Assembly (NCBI GenBank): GCA_021613335.1 | Contig: JAJTWR010000275.1 | Location: forward strand, 1,016,001-1,080,000 | Reading direction: 5' to 3' | Length of the DNA: 64,000 nt | Source: Whitmania pigra | Lineage: Eukaryota > Annelida > Clitellata > Hirudinida > Haemopidae | The notes under the pieces: generated by a model | Told to the model about the DNA's origin: nothing | Database searches by the model: none | What the model saw: only the letters and a program-made list of their open reading frames with translations | Position numbers and translations under genes: made by a program | Shown here: one piece after another, positions 1 to 18,022 of the stretch | Numbering within the stretch: the stretch's first letter is position 1 | Layout: each line of letters starts with the position of its first letter

Positions 1-267
1 GCCGAGTTGTTTTGCAGACTAACCAGGTAAAAATCTAACCTAATCTAATCTAAGTCCTTATCTGTTTAAGGAAAGTTTATCTTATGCATATATGAAAATA
101 AGTTGCTCAACTTTTTCCCTAGTTTGTTACTATAGTAACGTAAAATGTTCAATATGCACATTTTATCCACATCACCAAATTAACCATAAGCAAACAAAAC
201 CCTGGCACAACTGCATCTCATCCTGTATAAGGAATGCAAATAAGAGTGATGCATTTATTTTCTACAG
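1..267 (+). other. Intronic sequence at the 5' edge of the KY-like gene
   Basis: An open frame runs through this stretch, but its residues look like read-through intron. A good acceptor (TTTTCTACAG) ends at 267, and conserved coding sequence starts immediately after it. No separate gene is seen. Confidence 0.5.
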
Positions 268-2938
268 GAAGATAGGTTTATGTTGTGTCATCATAGAAGG
301 ACTGACAAGGGGTACTTCAAACAAAGCTGAGGAAATCGAGCTGAAACCCCACAGATGGAACGCAGTAAGAGTTGATGATCGATGGAGGCTGGTTGATATT
401 TGTTGGGCCAAAAGACAATATAAAGACTTGTTCAGTAAAGATTTCGATTCCATTTACTTTTGCTCTGACCCTAATCATTTGATCTACACTCATTTGCCAA
501 ATAATCCAAAATGGCAACTAGTGGATCCTCCAATATCCAAAGAACGTTTTCTGTCATTCCCGTTCCTTAAACCGCACTTTTTTCAGTCAGATCTTTTGCT
601 GTTGGAATTTTCAGGCGTCCTGGAAACGTATAACGGATCAGTAAGAATTCCAATCGGTCACAACCATTATTTGAATAGAAGATTCGTGGGAGATCATTTC
701 GAAACAACTTTATTCAGCTTTACTTTTACGGAAATCAACAGTCGATCTATTACCGGGTTTGTTCTCCAGGAGACCAAAAAAGACGAAGAAATTTTCTTTA
801 TCAGGTTAATGGTTAATCAGATTGTGTTAATAAAAAATAATGATAAAATATTTTGTCAAGTGACTTTTGACATTTCGAGACACTATAATGACGGGCATCT
901 ATAATGACTTAAATTTCAGTTAATTGTTCATTTAGTCAAAAGTCTTCAACTGTTATTAAGTAGCCCAACGCATCATTCCATGAATTTTGTACACACGATT
1001 GATAAGAGCTAAGATCTACAGAAATTAGTTAATGTATTTAATTAGTTAAAATCAAGAAAATAACTTTGCAAGACAACTTTGTCCTGTGCACCCTCTTGAA
1101 AAGCACTTGACAACACAGAGATTCGGCGCAATAACAAATGGTTTGATAACCAATCATAGTAAAATGAGGAATTAAACAAATTTAGTCAGAAAATTTATTT
1201 CCAAAATTCTATTTGCTTAAAAAGTTGATAATACGTAACTATAACTTAAATTATTATCTAACGTTATCCAGATGTCCACACATTGGAGCTTATCATTTTA
1301 CCATTTTTTACTCATTGCCATGGCTTTCAAAGGCAATTCCCCCCAAAAAACTACGATTCATCAGAGCTGTTTGTCAATACAAGATCATCTGCCATTCAAA
1401 TCCAAAGCCAAGCCCCTTTCCCCTGTCCGAAGCTACCATTGGTTGGGGTTCCCACCTGTTGCCCTTGAAACGGTTCCAAATTGTCCCTAGTCACGCTTCA
1501 GCTATTTTGACGACTAAGAAAAAGAAACTCGATTTGTTTTTCCGCAAGTTAAAGTCGGAAGTGAGACTCTTTGCTGTTTTATTGTCGAATGGGAAAAGCA
1601 GCAGAGAATTAGATCAGTATGTTCGAATAATGGAGCGAAGATTCCGCGCGAATGAAAATGGTAAATTTACAACTTATTATTAAATTAATAATATTAATAT
1701 CAGTGGTTAGTTGTTTATGTATAATAATATTACAATGTTAATAATAATTATTTTATTACCTGTCATCATTTGCATTTATAAATCTTAGCAGTCCATCAGT
1801 CATTTAGAAAGAATTCTGCAAGGAATGAACCGCAAGTCTTAGTTTCGATAAACCTGCCCAGTCCAGGCGAGTACTGTCTTGAGATTTATGCCAATGATCC
1901 TCACATCGATGGAAATATCTTCGTACTGATTTGCCGCCACCTGATTGTCAATTCCAATCCAGAAGAAAAGACAGGCGATGATTGGTTTGGTGCGAATTTG
2001 GTTTGTTTGATGTTGAGTCTTCTATGACTACAAGTTTAATTGGTATTTTACTCGTAATACTCTTAATACACCACTAGACTGCTTTTCCGGATTTAAAATT
2101 GTTTCAAATTAGTGAGCGCAACTTATTATTGCAAGGACTGGAGTAAATGCCAACTTTGCGAATGTAGCGTCAGTTTTATACAAAAAAACTATTCCTATTT
2201 CGCAGATGACGAAATGGATTCAGTCGATGGTGAAACCGACTTCAGGAAACTTGAGATGGAAAACAACCATTCACGAAATGTCAGTGAATGCAAAAGAATA
2301 ATCCCCTGTCGCCATCATGATTTCGAATGGGCTTGTTTTGACCAAAGGTAATCTTTGCTTCGTTTGTGACAAAGTTCGAATGACATTTGCGATCAATACG
2401 GAGATAATTATTTCTAAATCTTTTTAAAAATCTTTTTTTTAAATCTTTTTTAAAATCTTTTTTTAAATTAAACCAATTTTTAAATATTTTTAAATCTGGT
2501 CATTGTTTTTCTTATTTTTATGTTATGGATAGACGACTTTATCCATTGCCACGACAGAAAGTGGAAGATCGACCGCAAATAATCTTATCAAAAAGGAAGG
2601 AGTTCAACCAAGGTCAAGAGATCAACTGGAAAGAGTTCAAACCCCGACGTTGTTACAGTTTCAAATTCTATTCCAAACCTAGGTCAGTTGAATGACTTAT
2701 ACTAAGAAAACATGGGAATCGAACAATAACAAACTATAACTGTCCACCATCTCTGGCTATTTTTATATTTATATGTTTATGCATTACATGGCATTATTAT
2801 GTTTTCATTATCAGCAGCCCTACTTCCCAAAGGAAATTTCATGATGATTCACATGTTGGTCATGGCGATGATTGTATAACTTTGACACACGATGACCATG
2901 TGCTTCACGAAGATCAGACCGATTGTGAGTTTTTGTAG
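268..2938 (+). CDS. Kyphoscoliosis-peptidase (KY)-like protein, 3' part, multi-exon
   Basis: Six exons fit with matching phases: 268-804, 1272-1660, 1789-1989, 2113-2347, 2533-2682 and 2815-2938. The first carries the second half of a transglutaminase-like core: PHRWNAV supplies the catalytic His and LVDICW the Asp. The Cys exon must lie upstream of the window. Exons 2 and 3 hold the KY-family repeat pattern: GAY or GEY, then IY, a vC.y/hLi block, GWG, and a long basic helix. KY/hillarin proteins act in cytoskeleton and muscle Z-disc maintenance; that role is family knowledge, not visible here. The last exons are low-complexity and rich in His, Asp and Lys. Termination at 2936-2938 is a guess, because a strong donor (GTGAGT at 2925) could extend the gene. 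The acceptor of the last exon is an ambiguous tandem CAG. Confidence 0.7.
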
Positions 2939-3658
2939 AACAGTTTTAAGACTTTGACCTGCGTATTGGCTGAACAGTACATTTGAGTTCATTGTGATAA
3001 ATTTCCAAGGGAAAGGTATGGAGATGAGATCTAACGTTGTTTATCAGAGCAGGTTGAAAATGCTCGTGGCGACATCAGGTATAAATTAATACTTAATGCT
3101 TTTTTTATAGCCATGATTTGGAATCCTACTGCTCATTTTAAGATTTGAAATGTTTACTATTTATATAATAATTCAAGTTATTTTTTTCTCTAACGAACAT
3201 ATTAAATCTCACAAACTTTATGTTCTTTAAATTTGATTTGAAATATTTGCGGAACGATTAATTTCGCGCATCTCCTCTTTGAAAGAGTCGTCTGCTCTCT
3301 CAGAAACCAAGAGAAGTTTCATTCTCCTGTCTGGACAAGATGTTTCAAAGCTCAACCAAAAGGCTGATAGAAACAAGAATGGGACCATTAAATACAATAA
3401 CATAACAATATAAATAATGTAACAATAAATAATTTAATAATAATTTATATAATAATATAAATGTCTATAATAGAAATAATTGAAATGCTTCTTACCTGCT
3501 TTAAAATCAACAATTGCATCCGGTGATTTACTTTTAAATAAACGACCGTGTTTTTGAGTCATTTCTGGCTTGGTGCGCATTGAAATGTATTTAAAAACAG
3601 CAATACTTGACCGTCCTATTCATCGTCAAAAGTCTAAGTTTCTGGTAAGAGTTTTGAG
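2939..3658. other. Intergenic, AT-rich
   Basis: I see no convincing exon. The stretch holds the possible 3' UTR of the KY-like gene and AT-rich sequence with ATAAT runs. It also holds the 3' flank of the SLC3 gene, which runs in the opposite direction. Confidence 0.4.
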
Positions 3659-8743
<5,085 letters not shown>

Positions 8744-11700
8744 ATGAGTGTTAATAAAGTTAATATTGCGTTAGGTGAAGAATGCGATCGTCTAGAAGGA
8801 ACTTCTGGACAAGAGAAAGGTGGATTAGTGATCATGAAAAAAAGCAACAACGAAGGGGAACAGCACCTGTTCAAAAAACCAGTGATGTCTTCACTTCTTG
8901 GTCTTGACAAACTTGCCGAAGAAAAAAGAAAAGAAGCTCAGAAAAAGTTGTACCGAGACAGAAAAGATGAGACGCCAACTTACACTGGCGGTGTAAGTGA
9001 TGAATATCTGAGGAGGGAAAAAGAAAGGAAGGAGAAAGAGAAAGACAGAAAAGATCACAACAAAAGAATTGTCAAAAGGACAAAGGAGAGAAGTGAGGAA
9101 TATTCAGAAAGATCATCAAAATCTACAAGAAGGGGCTGGGAAGATGAAACACCAAGGTTCAGGGAAGCCCAAACACCAAAACTTTCTGTTAAAGATACTC
9201 CTTCAAGAGCAGGCTGGGAAGATGATGATGACAGGAAATCAACACCAAGGTCTTGGGAAGTTCCATCACCTTATTCATCTTCTAGGAGAGGTGATAGGTC
9301 CGACAGATCAAAGAGTCATATTTATGGAAGTGAAAGAAGGCGAAGGTCTCCCAAACCAACACCAGCTTATAAGTATAATAGCTGGATGGGACAAGCTCGC
9401 AAAGAGATCACCTACACACCAAGAGACAGCATGAGAAGGGACACCAACAACGAAGATGAAGCTATTGACAACGGTCGCCTTGACATGTCTGAAGAAGACA
9501 AACGTCTCGACCGCATGTGGTACTCCATAGATGATGGAGTCGACAATCATGACCTTAACAAGTTTGAATTTTCAAGTTATGTACGACGTAAAGAAGAGGA
9601 AATGGAAGCAAAGAAGAAGAAAAAGATGTCCGCCCAACAGAGACAGATCCAGAAAGACAATGAAAGATGGGAGTTAAACAGAATGTACAGGAGTGGAGCA
9701 GTTATTCAGCTTGACAACGATGAAGACATGGATGAGACTGCAGAAGCTCGAGTACATTTGCTAGTTCACAACATCGTCCCACCATTTCTGGATGGCAGAA
9801 TTGTTTTTACCAAACAGCCAGAACCAATTGTGCCTCTGAAAGATCCTCTCAGTCACATGGCCACTGTTTCTCGGAAAGGTAGTGCAGTTGTTATGAAGCA
9901 GAGGGAAATCAAGGAAGCAAGGAAAGCTCAGAAGAAGGAATGGGAACTTGCAGGAACCAGGCTTGGAGACATCATGGGTGTTAAGGAGAAAGTAGAGGAA
10001 GATGATCCAGCCAAAAAATATCTTTCCGAAAATGGAGAAGAGAATGTCGACTTTAAGTCAGATCAAAAATTTTCAGAACACATGTCAAAGAAATCAGAGG
10101 CAGTGTCAGATTTTGCAATGAAAAAGAGCATAACAGAACAGAGGCAGTTTCTTCCTATTTATGCAGTCCGTCAAGAACTTTTAAAAGTCATTCGAGAAAA
10201 TAGCATTGTCGTCATTGTCGGAGAAACTGGTTCTGGAAAAACAACTCAGTTGACACAGTACCTTCACGAAGAAGGCTACACGAGTTTTGGAATGGTTGGT
10301 TGCACACAACCAAGAAGAGTAGCTGCAATGTCTGTTGCCAAAAGAGTTTCTGAAGAAATGGGTGTGGCTTTATCTGAAGAAGTCGGGTATGCCATTCGAT
10401 TTGAAGATTGCACTACAGAGAAAACCGTCATAAAATATATGACAGATGGTATCCTTTTAAGAGAGTCTCTGAGAGAATCAGATTTGGACAATTACAGTGC
10501 CATAATCATGGACGAAGCCCATGAAAGGTCTCTCAACACTGACGTTCTCTTCGGCCTGCTCCGTGAAATTCTCGCTAGGCGAAGAGATTTGAAACTAATC
10601 GTAACATCAGCTACGATGGATTCCGAAAAGTTTTCCGAATTTTTCGGAAATGTTCCTGTTTTCAAGATTCCGGGCAGGACATTTCCCGTTGATCTGTTTT
10701 TCAACAAAGGTGTTGTGGAAGACTATGTCGATGCTGCTGTTAAACAGGCCATCCAAGCTCATTTGGGGGGTATCCAGGGAGACATTTTGATATTTATGCC
10801 AGGTCAAGAAGACATTGAAGTCACCTGCGATCTGATAAAAGAACGCCTCGATGATTTGGAAGATGCTCCTCCTCTTACCATCCTTCCAATCTATTCTCAA
10901 TTGCCTTCTGATCTCCAAGCAAAGATTTTCCAGAAAGCTCCAGATGGTGTGAGGAAATGCATTGTAGCCACCAACATTGCTGAGACTTCACTGACTGTCG
11001 ACGGAATTCAGGTGGTGATTGATAGTGGTTACTGCAAATTGAAAATTTATAACCCCAAAATAGGTATGGATGCACTTCAGATATTTCCAATCAGTCAGGC
11101 CAATGCTAACCAGCGCAGTGGCCGTGCTGGCAGAACTGGGCCCGGTGTCTGCTTTAGACTATACACAATCAGGCAATATGAAGAAGAGTTACTTATGGCA
11201 ACTGTTCCTGAAATCCAGAGAACAAATCTTTGCAACGTTGTGCTGCTCCTCAAGTCTCTGGGAATCCAAGATCTTCTCCAGTTCCACTTCATGGATCCTC
11301 CACCAGAAGATAACATCATGAACTCCATGTACCAACTTTGGGTATTGGGTGCTCTGGACAACACGGGTTCTCTGACTCCTCTTGGTCGAAACATGGAGGA
11401 GTTTCCTCTTGATCCAGCCCTTTCGAAAATGCTCATCGTTTCCACAGAGATGGGATGCAGTGTAGAAATACTGACAATTGTATCCATGCTTTCCATTCCA
11501 TCCATCTTTTTCCGACCAAAAGGCAGGGAGGATGACTCAGATGCAGCCAGAGAGAAATTCCAAGTTCCAGAGAGCGATCACTTGACTTATTTGAATGTCT
11601 TCAACCAGTGGAAAAAGAACAAATGGTCCGCTTCTTGGTGTGTAAAGAACTTCATTCATGCTAAAGCATGAAGAAAGTGAGAGAGGTCAGGTCACAGTTA

Positions 11701-12306
11701 GAAGAAATCATGGAGCAACACAAGATGAAGCTCGTGTCTTGCAATGGAGAATGGGATGTCATCAGGAAGTGTATCTGTTCTTCGTATTTCCAACAGGCTG
11801 CCAGAATCAAGGGTCTCGGAGAGTACGTTAGTCTCAGAACTGGCATGCCTTGCCATCTTCACCCGACCAGTGCCCTTTATGGCATGGGATTTACTCCAGA
11901 TTACATAGTCTATCACGAATTGGTCATGACATCCAAGGAATACATGCAGTGTGTCACAGCTGTGGATGGCCATTGGTTAGCTGAACTTGGTCCCATGTTC
12001 TACAGTGTCAAGGACTCTTCAAAATCAAGAACAGAGAGAAGAAAGATGGCTGAGGACCACATGACTGAAATGGAGGAAGAAATGAAAAGAGCACAAGACC
12101 AATTGTCAGCCAGGAAAGAAGAAATGGAACGTTCCAATACCTTTGCCACGTAAGATACTGCTTATTATATATTAATATTTATTCAAATATGATATTAATT
12201 CCAAGTTATTTGGTTTTTAAGGACACCTATTCCAGAAGTTGGAAGACGAACCACCACACCGTCATCAAGATTTTCTCAAAGGAATAGAGGAAAGATTGGG
12301 CTGTGA
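8744..12306 (+). CDS. DHX38: DHX38/PRP16-type DEAH-box splicing helicase, copy A, with one-base frameshift
   Basis: PRP16/DHX38 is the spliceosomal DEAH ATPase that remodels the complex between the two steps of splicing. The N-terminus carries the family signature ([21 protein letters not shown]), then an Arg/Ser/Asp-rich region and the block [16 protein letters not shown]. The helicase core shows [19 protein letters not shown] and [10 protein letters not shown], followed by winged-helix, ratchet and OB regions. The first frame ends at 11671 in FIHAKA. The rest ([10 protein letters not shown] onward) continues one base out of frame from 11668. Copy B has AATG where this copy has ATG, so one A is missing. 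The stop TGA overlaps an in-frame ATG (ATGA). A 72-bp intron (12150-12221) precedes the last exon, which ends at 12306. It is either a very recent pseudogene or an intact gene with an assembly indel; selection on the rest of the frame argues for the latter. Confidence 0.9.
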
Positions 12307-12430
12307 ACATTTCTTTACCCCATTATTGACTGTTATACTTGTAAATTATTCTTAAATTTGTTTTTATTTATTATGAAAAGTTGCCTTTGTATTTGACTTT
12401 GTCTTATATGTATTTTTTTGTTTATGACTG

Positions 12431-12436
12431 AATAAA
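12431..12436 (+). terminator. Polyadenylation signal of DHX38 copy A
   Basis: AATAAA lies about 125 bp past the stop codon and is followed by a T-rich stretch. Confidence 0.55.
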
Positions 12437-12782
12437 AGACCTTTTAACTCCAATATTTTTGGACTCATTTCATTACTAATTGTATTAAGCATAACGCTTA
12501 ATATTAACAATATTGCTGGAGAACGGCGAATGTCTGTACTGCTAATTGAAATTTTGTAGTTTGTGGCTATTTAGTTAGGACAATTTGGTTGATTGTTTCT
12601 CGAAATTGTTGATTCTGGAAATTTAATTTACAGACATTAATTAAATTATGGTATAATGTAACGCCCATTTTTAAAATTATAAAAAAAAAAGAAATTAGGA
12701 ATTCGCGGGCGATTGAATAGTTTGTTTACAGTTGAAATGGCTGATAGACTTGCAGTGTTTGATATTGATTTTAATTAAAATT

Positions 12783-15700
12783 ATGAAGTGCATCGTTCCT
12801 GGACCCAACTTGAAAGGTTGGAATTAACCATTACTATAGTTTTATATCAGTTTGTCCTGCTAACATGTAATCATTGTTAAAGTGTTTGGAAGAGCTATCC
12901 ATTCCTTGGCAAAAATTGGAGATGAGATTTATTTTGAAGCTAAAAATGACGGCGTAAGTTTTCTGGGGATATTATTTTATTTAGGGAATTCTATAGGATT
13001 AAACAACGACCTTGTTAGACTATATCAATTGTTTTAGTGATAATTTCATCAGATTTTAAAAGTGGTGGTGTTAAGTATGTTGCACAAGGATACCTGATTT
13101 TACTTACAATTTCTAAATATTTTCCGATTTTAAACGAGATATTATTTTAGTCAAAATGCTGAAAAGTTTTAAGTTCTGTTAATTTTTAACAGTTAAAACT
13201 ATAATCCTGAATCACTGTTCTCCACTTTTTTTGTTAAGTTGTCCATCGGTACCGTTAATTCTTCGAGGTGTGCCTACATGAACTTCTCGTTCAAGATCAC
13301 GTTCTTCCAGAAGTTTGCATTTCAAAACAACACTGAGAATGCTGGAGAAGATGCGGAAGAGAGTATCAAGTGCAAAGTTTACACCAAGGTTGAATATGTG
13401 GTTGCTTTTGTCGTAATTGTAACTGCTTCGACAGATATTTTTATTGCCATCATCATCGTTGATGTTGTTAATTTTGCTCCAGTCGTGTCTGGCTGTTTTC
13501 AAGTCGCTGGCCTCACTGGAAAAGACAGCCGACAAGTGCGTCATTGTGTTGGACATGGAGGAAGATAGGTTCATTTTCCAGCTCCACTGTAGACATGGTG
13601 AGGACTACGATGATGATGATAATGGTGATGATGAAGGTGATGTTGATAGTGGTGATTGTGTTGATCCTGATGATTTTTATTATGTTTTTTCATTGATAGT
13701 TAGTATGGTGATAATGACACAGCCACTGTTGATGATGATATTGACCTTGACGATAATGATTCTACAGGCCTCATGAAAACGTACAACTTGACCTTCATAG
13801 AGTCTGAGAAGCTCGACGCCATCTTCGATGTCGACGATTGCCCGAACAGCATGATCATCCAGTCGAGGTGATTGAGGAATTTCCAAAGAGGCTATTTTGT
13901 AACACATTACCATTATTATTTTTAAACACATTATCATTATTATTTGTAAATACATTATCATTATTATTTTTAAACATATTATTATTATTATTATTTATTG
14001 TGGACAAATTTTATATCATAATAAGTAATGGTTTTGTAAAGCGCTGTGATATGTCGCCATAATCATCACCATCATCGTCATGGCAACATTTGGTAATCGC
14101 CGTACCGACCACGACGACAGGTTGTTCACGGAAGTGGTCGGAAACTTCCAACCGAACGCGGAGGAAATGAGCCTCCGACTCTTGGAAGAAAAGGCAGTTG
14201 TCGCCAACCACGTCCTGGAGACCGGTCGGTTTGATTATTGTAAAAATTCATAAAAAACGAATAATGATCTAACATCTCTAGATTACAATAGTAATTAAAA
14301 TCCCACTAAATGTGATCACCGTTTTGAATATGTGGATTGTATCAAACATAAGGTATTGATCGCTGTCAGTGATGCTATTGATTGCATTATTTTACCCGTA
14401 ATGTCATTGGTCGATGCATTTGTTACCCATGCCAGAGAACTCCAACAACATCATGAGGACGGAGGTGGAGCTACTTTCTCAGGAGTTCGACGAGTACAAC
14501 GTAACCTCGCCACCTGTTCAGGTGATCTTCTGCCTCAAGGAATTTCGGGTGAGGGATTAATTTTGATGCTCTGGTTTTATTTTTTATTTTTTTTTTTTTT
14601 GAAAGTTGAGGTGATTCTAGCTTTCTGATTGGTTGATTTAAACTGAATGCATTGATTCAGATGAAGCAGAACTCATGTCACCATGACTATAATGTTGATA
14701 ATTAATTAGTTATTTGTTAATTATCAGTAAAACCAGAATATTTTGTCATAATTACATCAGCAACAATATCACGTATAATATAAAAATTGTTATAATAATA
14801 ATAATAATAATAAAAATGACAATAATAATAATAATAAATAAAAACATTAACATTTTTTTGTGGTTTCAGGCCCTGTTGTTCTTTTGTGAGGGACTTGAGC
14901 TTCAGTTTTCCATGTTTGTGAGGAATCCAGGAGAGTAAGTAATTGAATGATGGAGATTTGGATGAGGAATTAAAATGGGGTCAAATAGGTCATTAAAGGT
15001 CAAGCATTAGGACAGAATGGGTTAATTGATTGGTTGAGATGGAAACATGTCTAGTTGTTTATTGGAAATTATGTCACTGCATAAATTTTCCAGAATAATT
15101 TATTTGCATTATTATTATTAGTTTTTATTTGAAACTTCATCGTGAGATTCGCATGAAAAATATCCTCCTCATTGGTCAACTTCCAGGCCAATCGTGTTCG
15201 TCGTTGACTCTGACCCCGCCTTCGACACCCACTTGGTCCTCGCCACCGTTTCCTCTGCCGATCGAAGCGATAATTCCACGGCTGCTGCTGCTGTTGATAC
15301 AACGACCTCTGTCGGGTGAGTCCTTTGTACTGATCGATCTCGTGTGCGCACGTCCTGTCATTCGTTGTTAGATTTATGTATATAATTATTCATTTAATTA
15401 ATTAAGTCTCTGTCTATTTTGATTTGTCGAAACGAGTAGGAAGGGGGTCAGTCATTCCGTTGCTTCTTCGTCGAAGGAAAAGTCAGAGAGAAAGGGGAAG
15501 AACTCTGAGAGGACGAAGAAGGTTCTATTTGACGTTTCAAACTCCAGGTACTTATCTCCACCATCGCAACAACCACCATCATCATCCTTATAATTTTTTC
15601 ACTCACTCACTTACTCCCTTGCTCACATCTGATTTATGATGTCAGTGAAGAAACGACATTCATTTCACAACAGGGACGACGAACAGATCGGACCAAACAA

Positions 15701-16847
15701 CGAGTCGCATTTCATAGCAGACGTCACCCTCGCTCACGGCACCTCTGTGGCCGATGATGGCGAAGATATCGGTGAAGAAAACAGAGTCATAAACACACCT
15801 CAGCCGTCAACCAGCTCCAGTTACCAAGGACGAGAAGGAGGCGGAGCTCCGAGGAGGTCCCGAGATTCCGGCCAGACCTCATCGGCTCGAAATGCTCGTC
15901 AACCGACCAATCGGAGCGGCTCGGAAGAGGATCTCCCTGCGTTGCCCACTCCGAGGACCAAGAGGAAGGCGGAGTCGAAGGACGACGGAGGATCGTCAAT
16001 GGCCGAGCAACTTGGTGGTAGGTCCCGTGGCAGTGCCAATCAAAGATGTTCATCGAATAGACAGAAACTGGGAACAATTTTCCAGCTACCCGATGACGAA
16101 GACAATGATGATGACAATGATGACAGAGGAGTTACTTCAGAAACCCTTGTGAGTATTTGCATGCTCGGTCATGCTATGATGATGATACTCTAACGATGTG
16201 CAAATGATGAGGATTTTCATGTCTCGTTGCATCTGTTACACAGGGTCAACAAACCACAAGGGATGAATCCAGGATGGAAGATCAGAACAATGATGATGAT
16301 GATGATGATGTTGTGCCAGGGACTCCTCCCCTTGAAGAACCTCCAAGCAAGAGGGTAGTGATGATGATAATGATATTATTTGTGATAACTGGTGGACATA
16401 CCACTTGTGATTATTTGATGGCTTTTTATTTGAGAGTTGCAATGACATTGGCAGCAGTTAATAGTAACATTACTACTGTAATAATAATAATAATAATAAT
16501 TACTACTGGTTTTATTGCTAGTATTATACATTTCCCATAGTATCTACAATACACATTGTTTACAATAATATCGTTCAGTACAATTATATTGTTTGGAATT
16601 ATCTTTTAAACTTGTTTGTCATATGTTAACTTAATTGTTATTAAGTATTTATTTTATTTAAGATTTGTTTTATAATTTTTTGGTTGGTTGATATTAGCTC
16701 TTGGATATTTCACAGTTCAGGTCACTCTTCTTTGGCCTCAGCCAATCACAGTCACAAGAGGACTCGGCCAACCAATCAGCTGCTGAAAGCAAACCGACTG
16801 AAGAAGATTATGCTGTTTTAGCTGAGGATTCTGAGGAGGAAGGATAA
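12783..16847 (+). CDS. RAD9A: RAD9A, 9-1-1 checkpoint clamp subunit
   Basis: Thirteen exons splice into one 568-residue frame with consistent phases: 12783-12816, 12883-12953, 13239-13388, 13483-13597, 13768-13867, 14121-14224, 14436-14548, 14870-14934, 15187-15315, 15440-15547, 15674-16148, 16244-16354, 16716-16847. RAD9 forms the RAD9-RAD1-HUS1 DNA-damage clamp and recruits TOPBP1. Seen here: the N-terminal MKCIVPGPNLK; LSIGTVNSSRCAY; FKSLASLEKT; FQLHCRHGLMKTYNL; the second PCNA-like half with VIFCLKEFRALLFF; and LVLATV. A Ser/Asp-rich tail follows, then VPGTPP, FRSLFFG and the terminal AVLAEDSEEEG, the conserved acidic TOPBP1-binding end. The tail is longer than the human one (391 aa in total). 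The gene sits between the two DHX38 copies on the same strand and appears intact. Exon 11 may hide another intron. Confidence 0.93.
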
Positions 16848-17201
16848 ATTTATGGCGATGAAGCTGATGATTGCAACTTCGATGATGCTTCAAAAAATAT
16901 TGACAATGTGTTAACGAAAGCATTCCCTAGTAATGTATCATGGGTCACAAAATTGCAATGGTTTTAGATGCATCATTACTGACAATCATTTTGATAGTTT
17001 GAATTAGGCACAAATATCAAAGCAGACATTTCATGGGGTTGGCAGAGAATTGTTTTGTGAAGACGAAATATGCTCACCATTTATCAGATGTTACATTTCT
17101 GTACATTGTTTTCAAAATATTTCTCTGATAAGTTCTGGTAAGTAGGTTTTGTTTTCAAATGTTTTCAGTCCAACGGTCTTTGCTCGGAACTTCGAATGAT
17201 T

Positions 17202-17207
17202 AATAAA
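17202..17207 (+). terminator. Probable polyadenylation signal of RAD9A
   Basis: AATAAA lies about 355 bp after the RAD9A stop codon. It is the first good signal I noticed. Confidence 0.35.
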
Positions 17208-18022
17208 CAGTTAAAGCAGTAAAAATAATTTGTGTGCAGAAGTTTTATTAATAAAAATAGTAATTTGATTTTTAGCAGATTTGTGTCAAGTAGTAAACTT
17301 TGAGTGGATTTACAATACAAAAATATACACATAATTTTCCCAAGGGTTGTTTTCTGGAAGATGATCGCTTAACCACATGTATATATGAACTTCCTTCTGC
17401 AAAGCAGTAACTCTTAACCAATCATAAACTAATTCGGATTAATAATAGTAATTAAATAAAATTTTGTACCATTAATTAAATTGTTATGTTTGCTGATCGG
17501 AAATCAAAGAGAATAAGTAAAAAATCGAATAATATGTAGATTTAGTTTTTGCATAACGCGCACGAGTATAGAAAGCGCAGTGGGAAGGGGTGCATAGTGC
17601 ATAAAATCATATATAACGCGCGTGCACTTAGGATACATATAATTATATTTATTTTAAATGCCGATTGGAATTAGGTTCTTCACTTCAACTTAAATTTTTA
17701 AATGTTTTTTTTTATAAATTACATTTCATCAACAATCCGCATTATAATAATAATAATCTTAAAACAAATTAAACCAAACGATAATTTTTTGAATAATTTA
17801 ATTAGTGCAATAAATTAATGATTATATTACTACACAAAATTTTAAAATTAATAAAATACCGTGACAAAACTAATTAAATATTTTTTAAAACGAACATTTT
17901 CAGTATCTTTGATATATCGCTTGTCGAGTGACCTAGCGAAACACCACGAAATAATCTCAAGACTTAAAAAAAAAGTCATTTGAAAAAACAACCAATTTCA
18001 AGAAATAAAAATCAATAAATCC
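17208..18022. other. RAD9A-DHX38-B intergenic spacer
   Basis: AT-rich spacer that should contain the DHX38-B promoter. There is no coding evidence. Two short GC-richer patches (near 17560-17590 and 17620) contain paired ACGCGC-type motifs. Confidence 0.4.

Noticed and set aside
10276..11505. Minus-strand frames inside both DHX38 copies
   Set aside because: They recur in both copies only because the sense coding sequence is conserved; they show no motifs and no splice structure.
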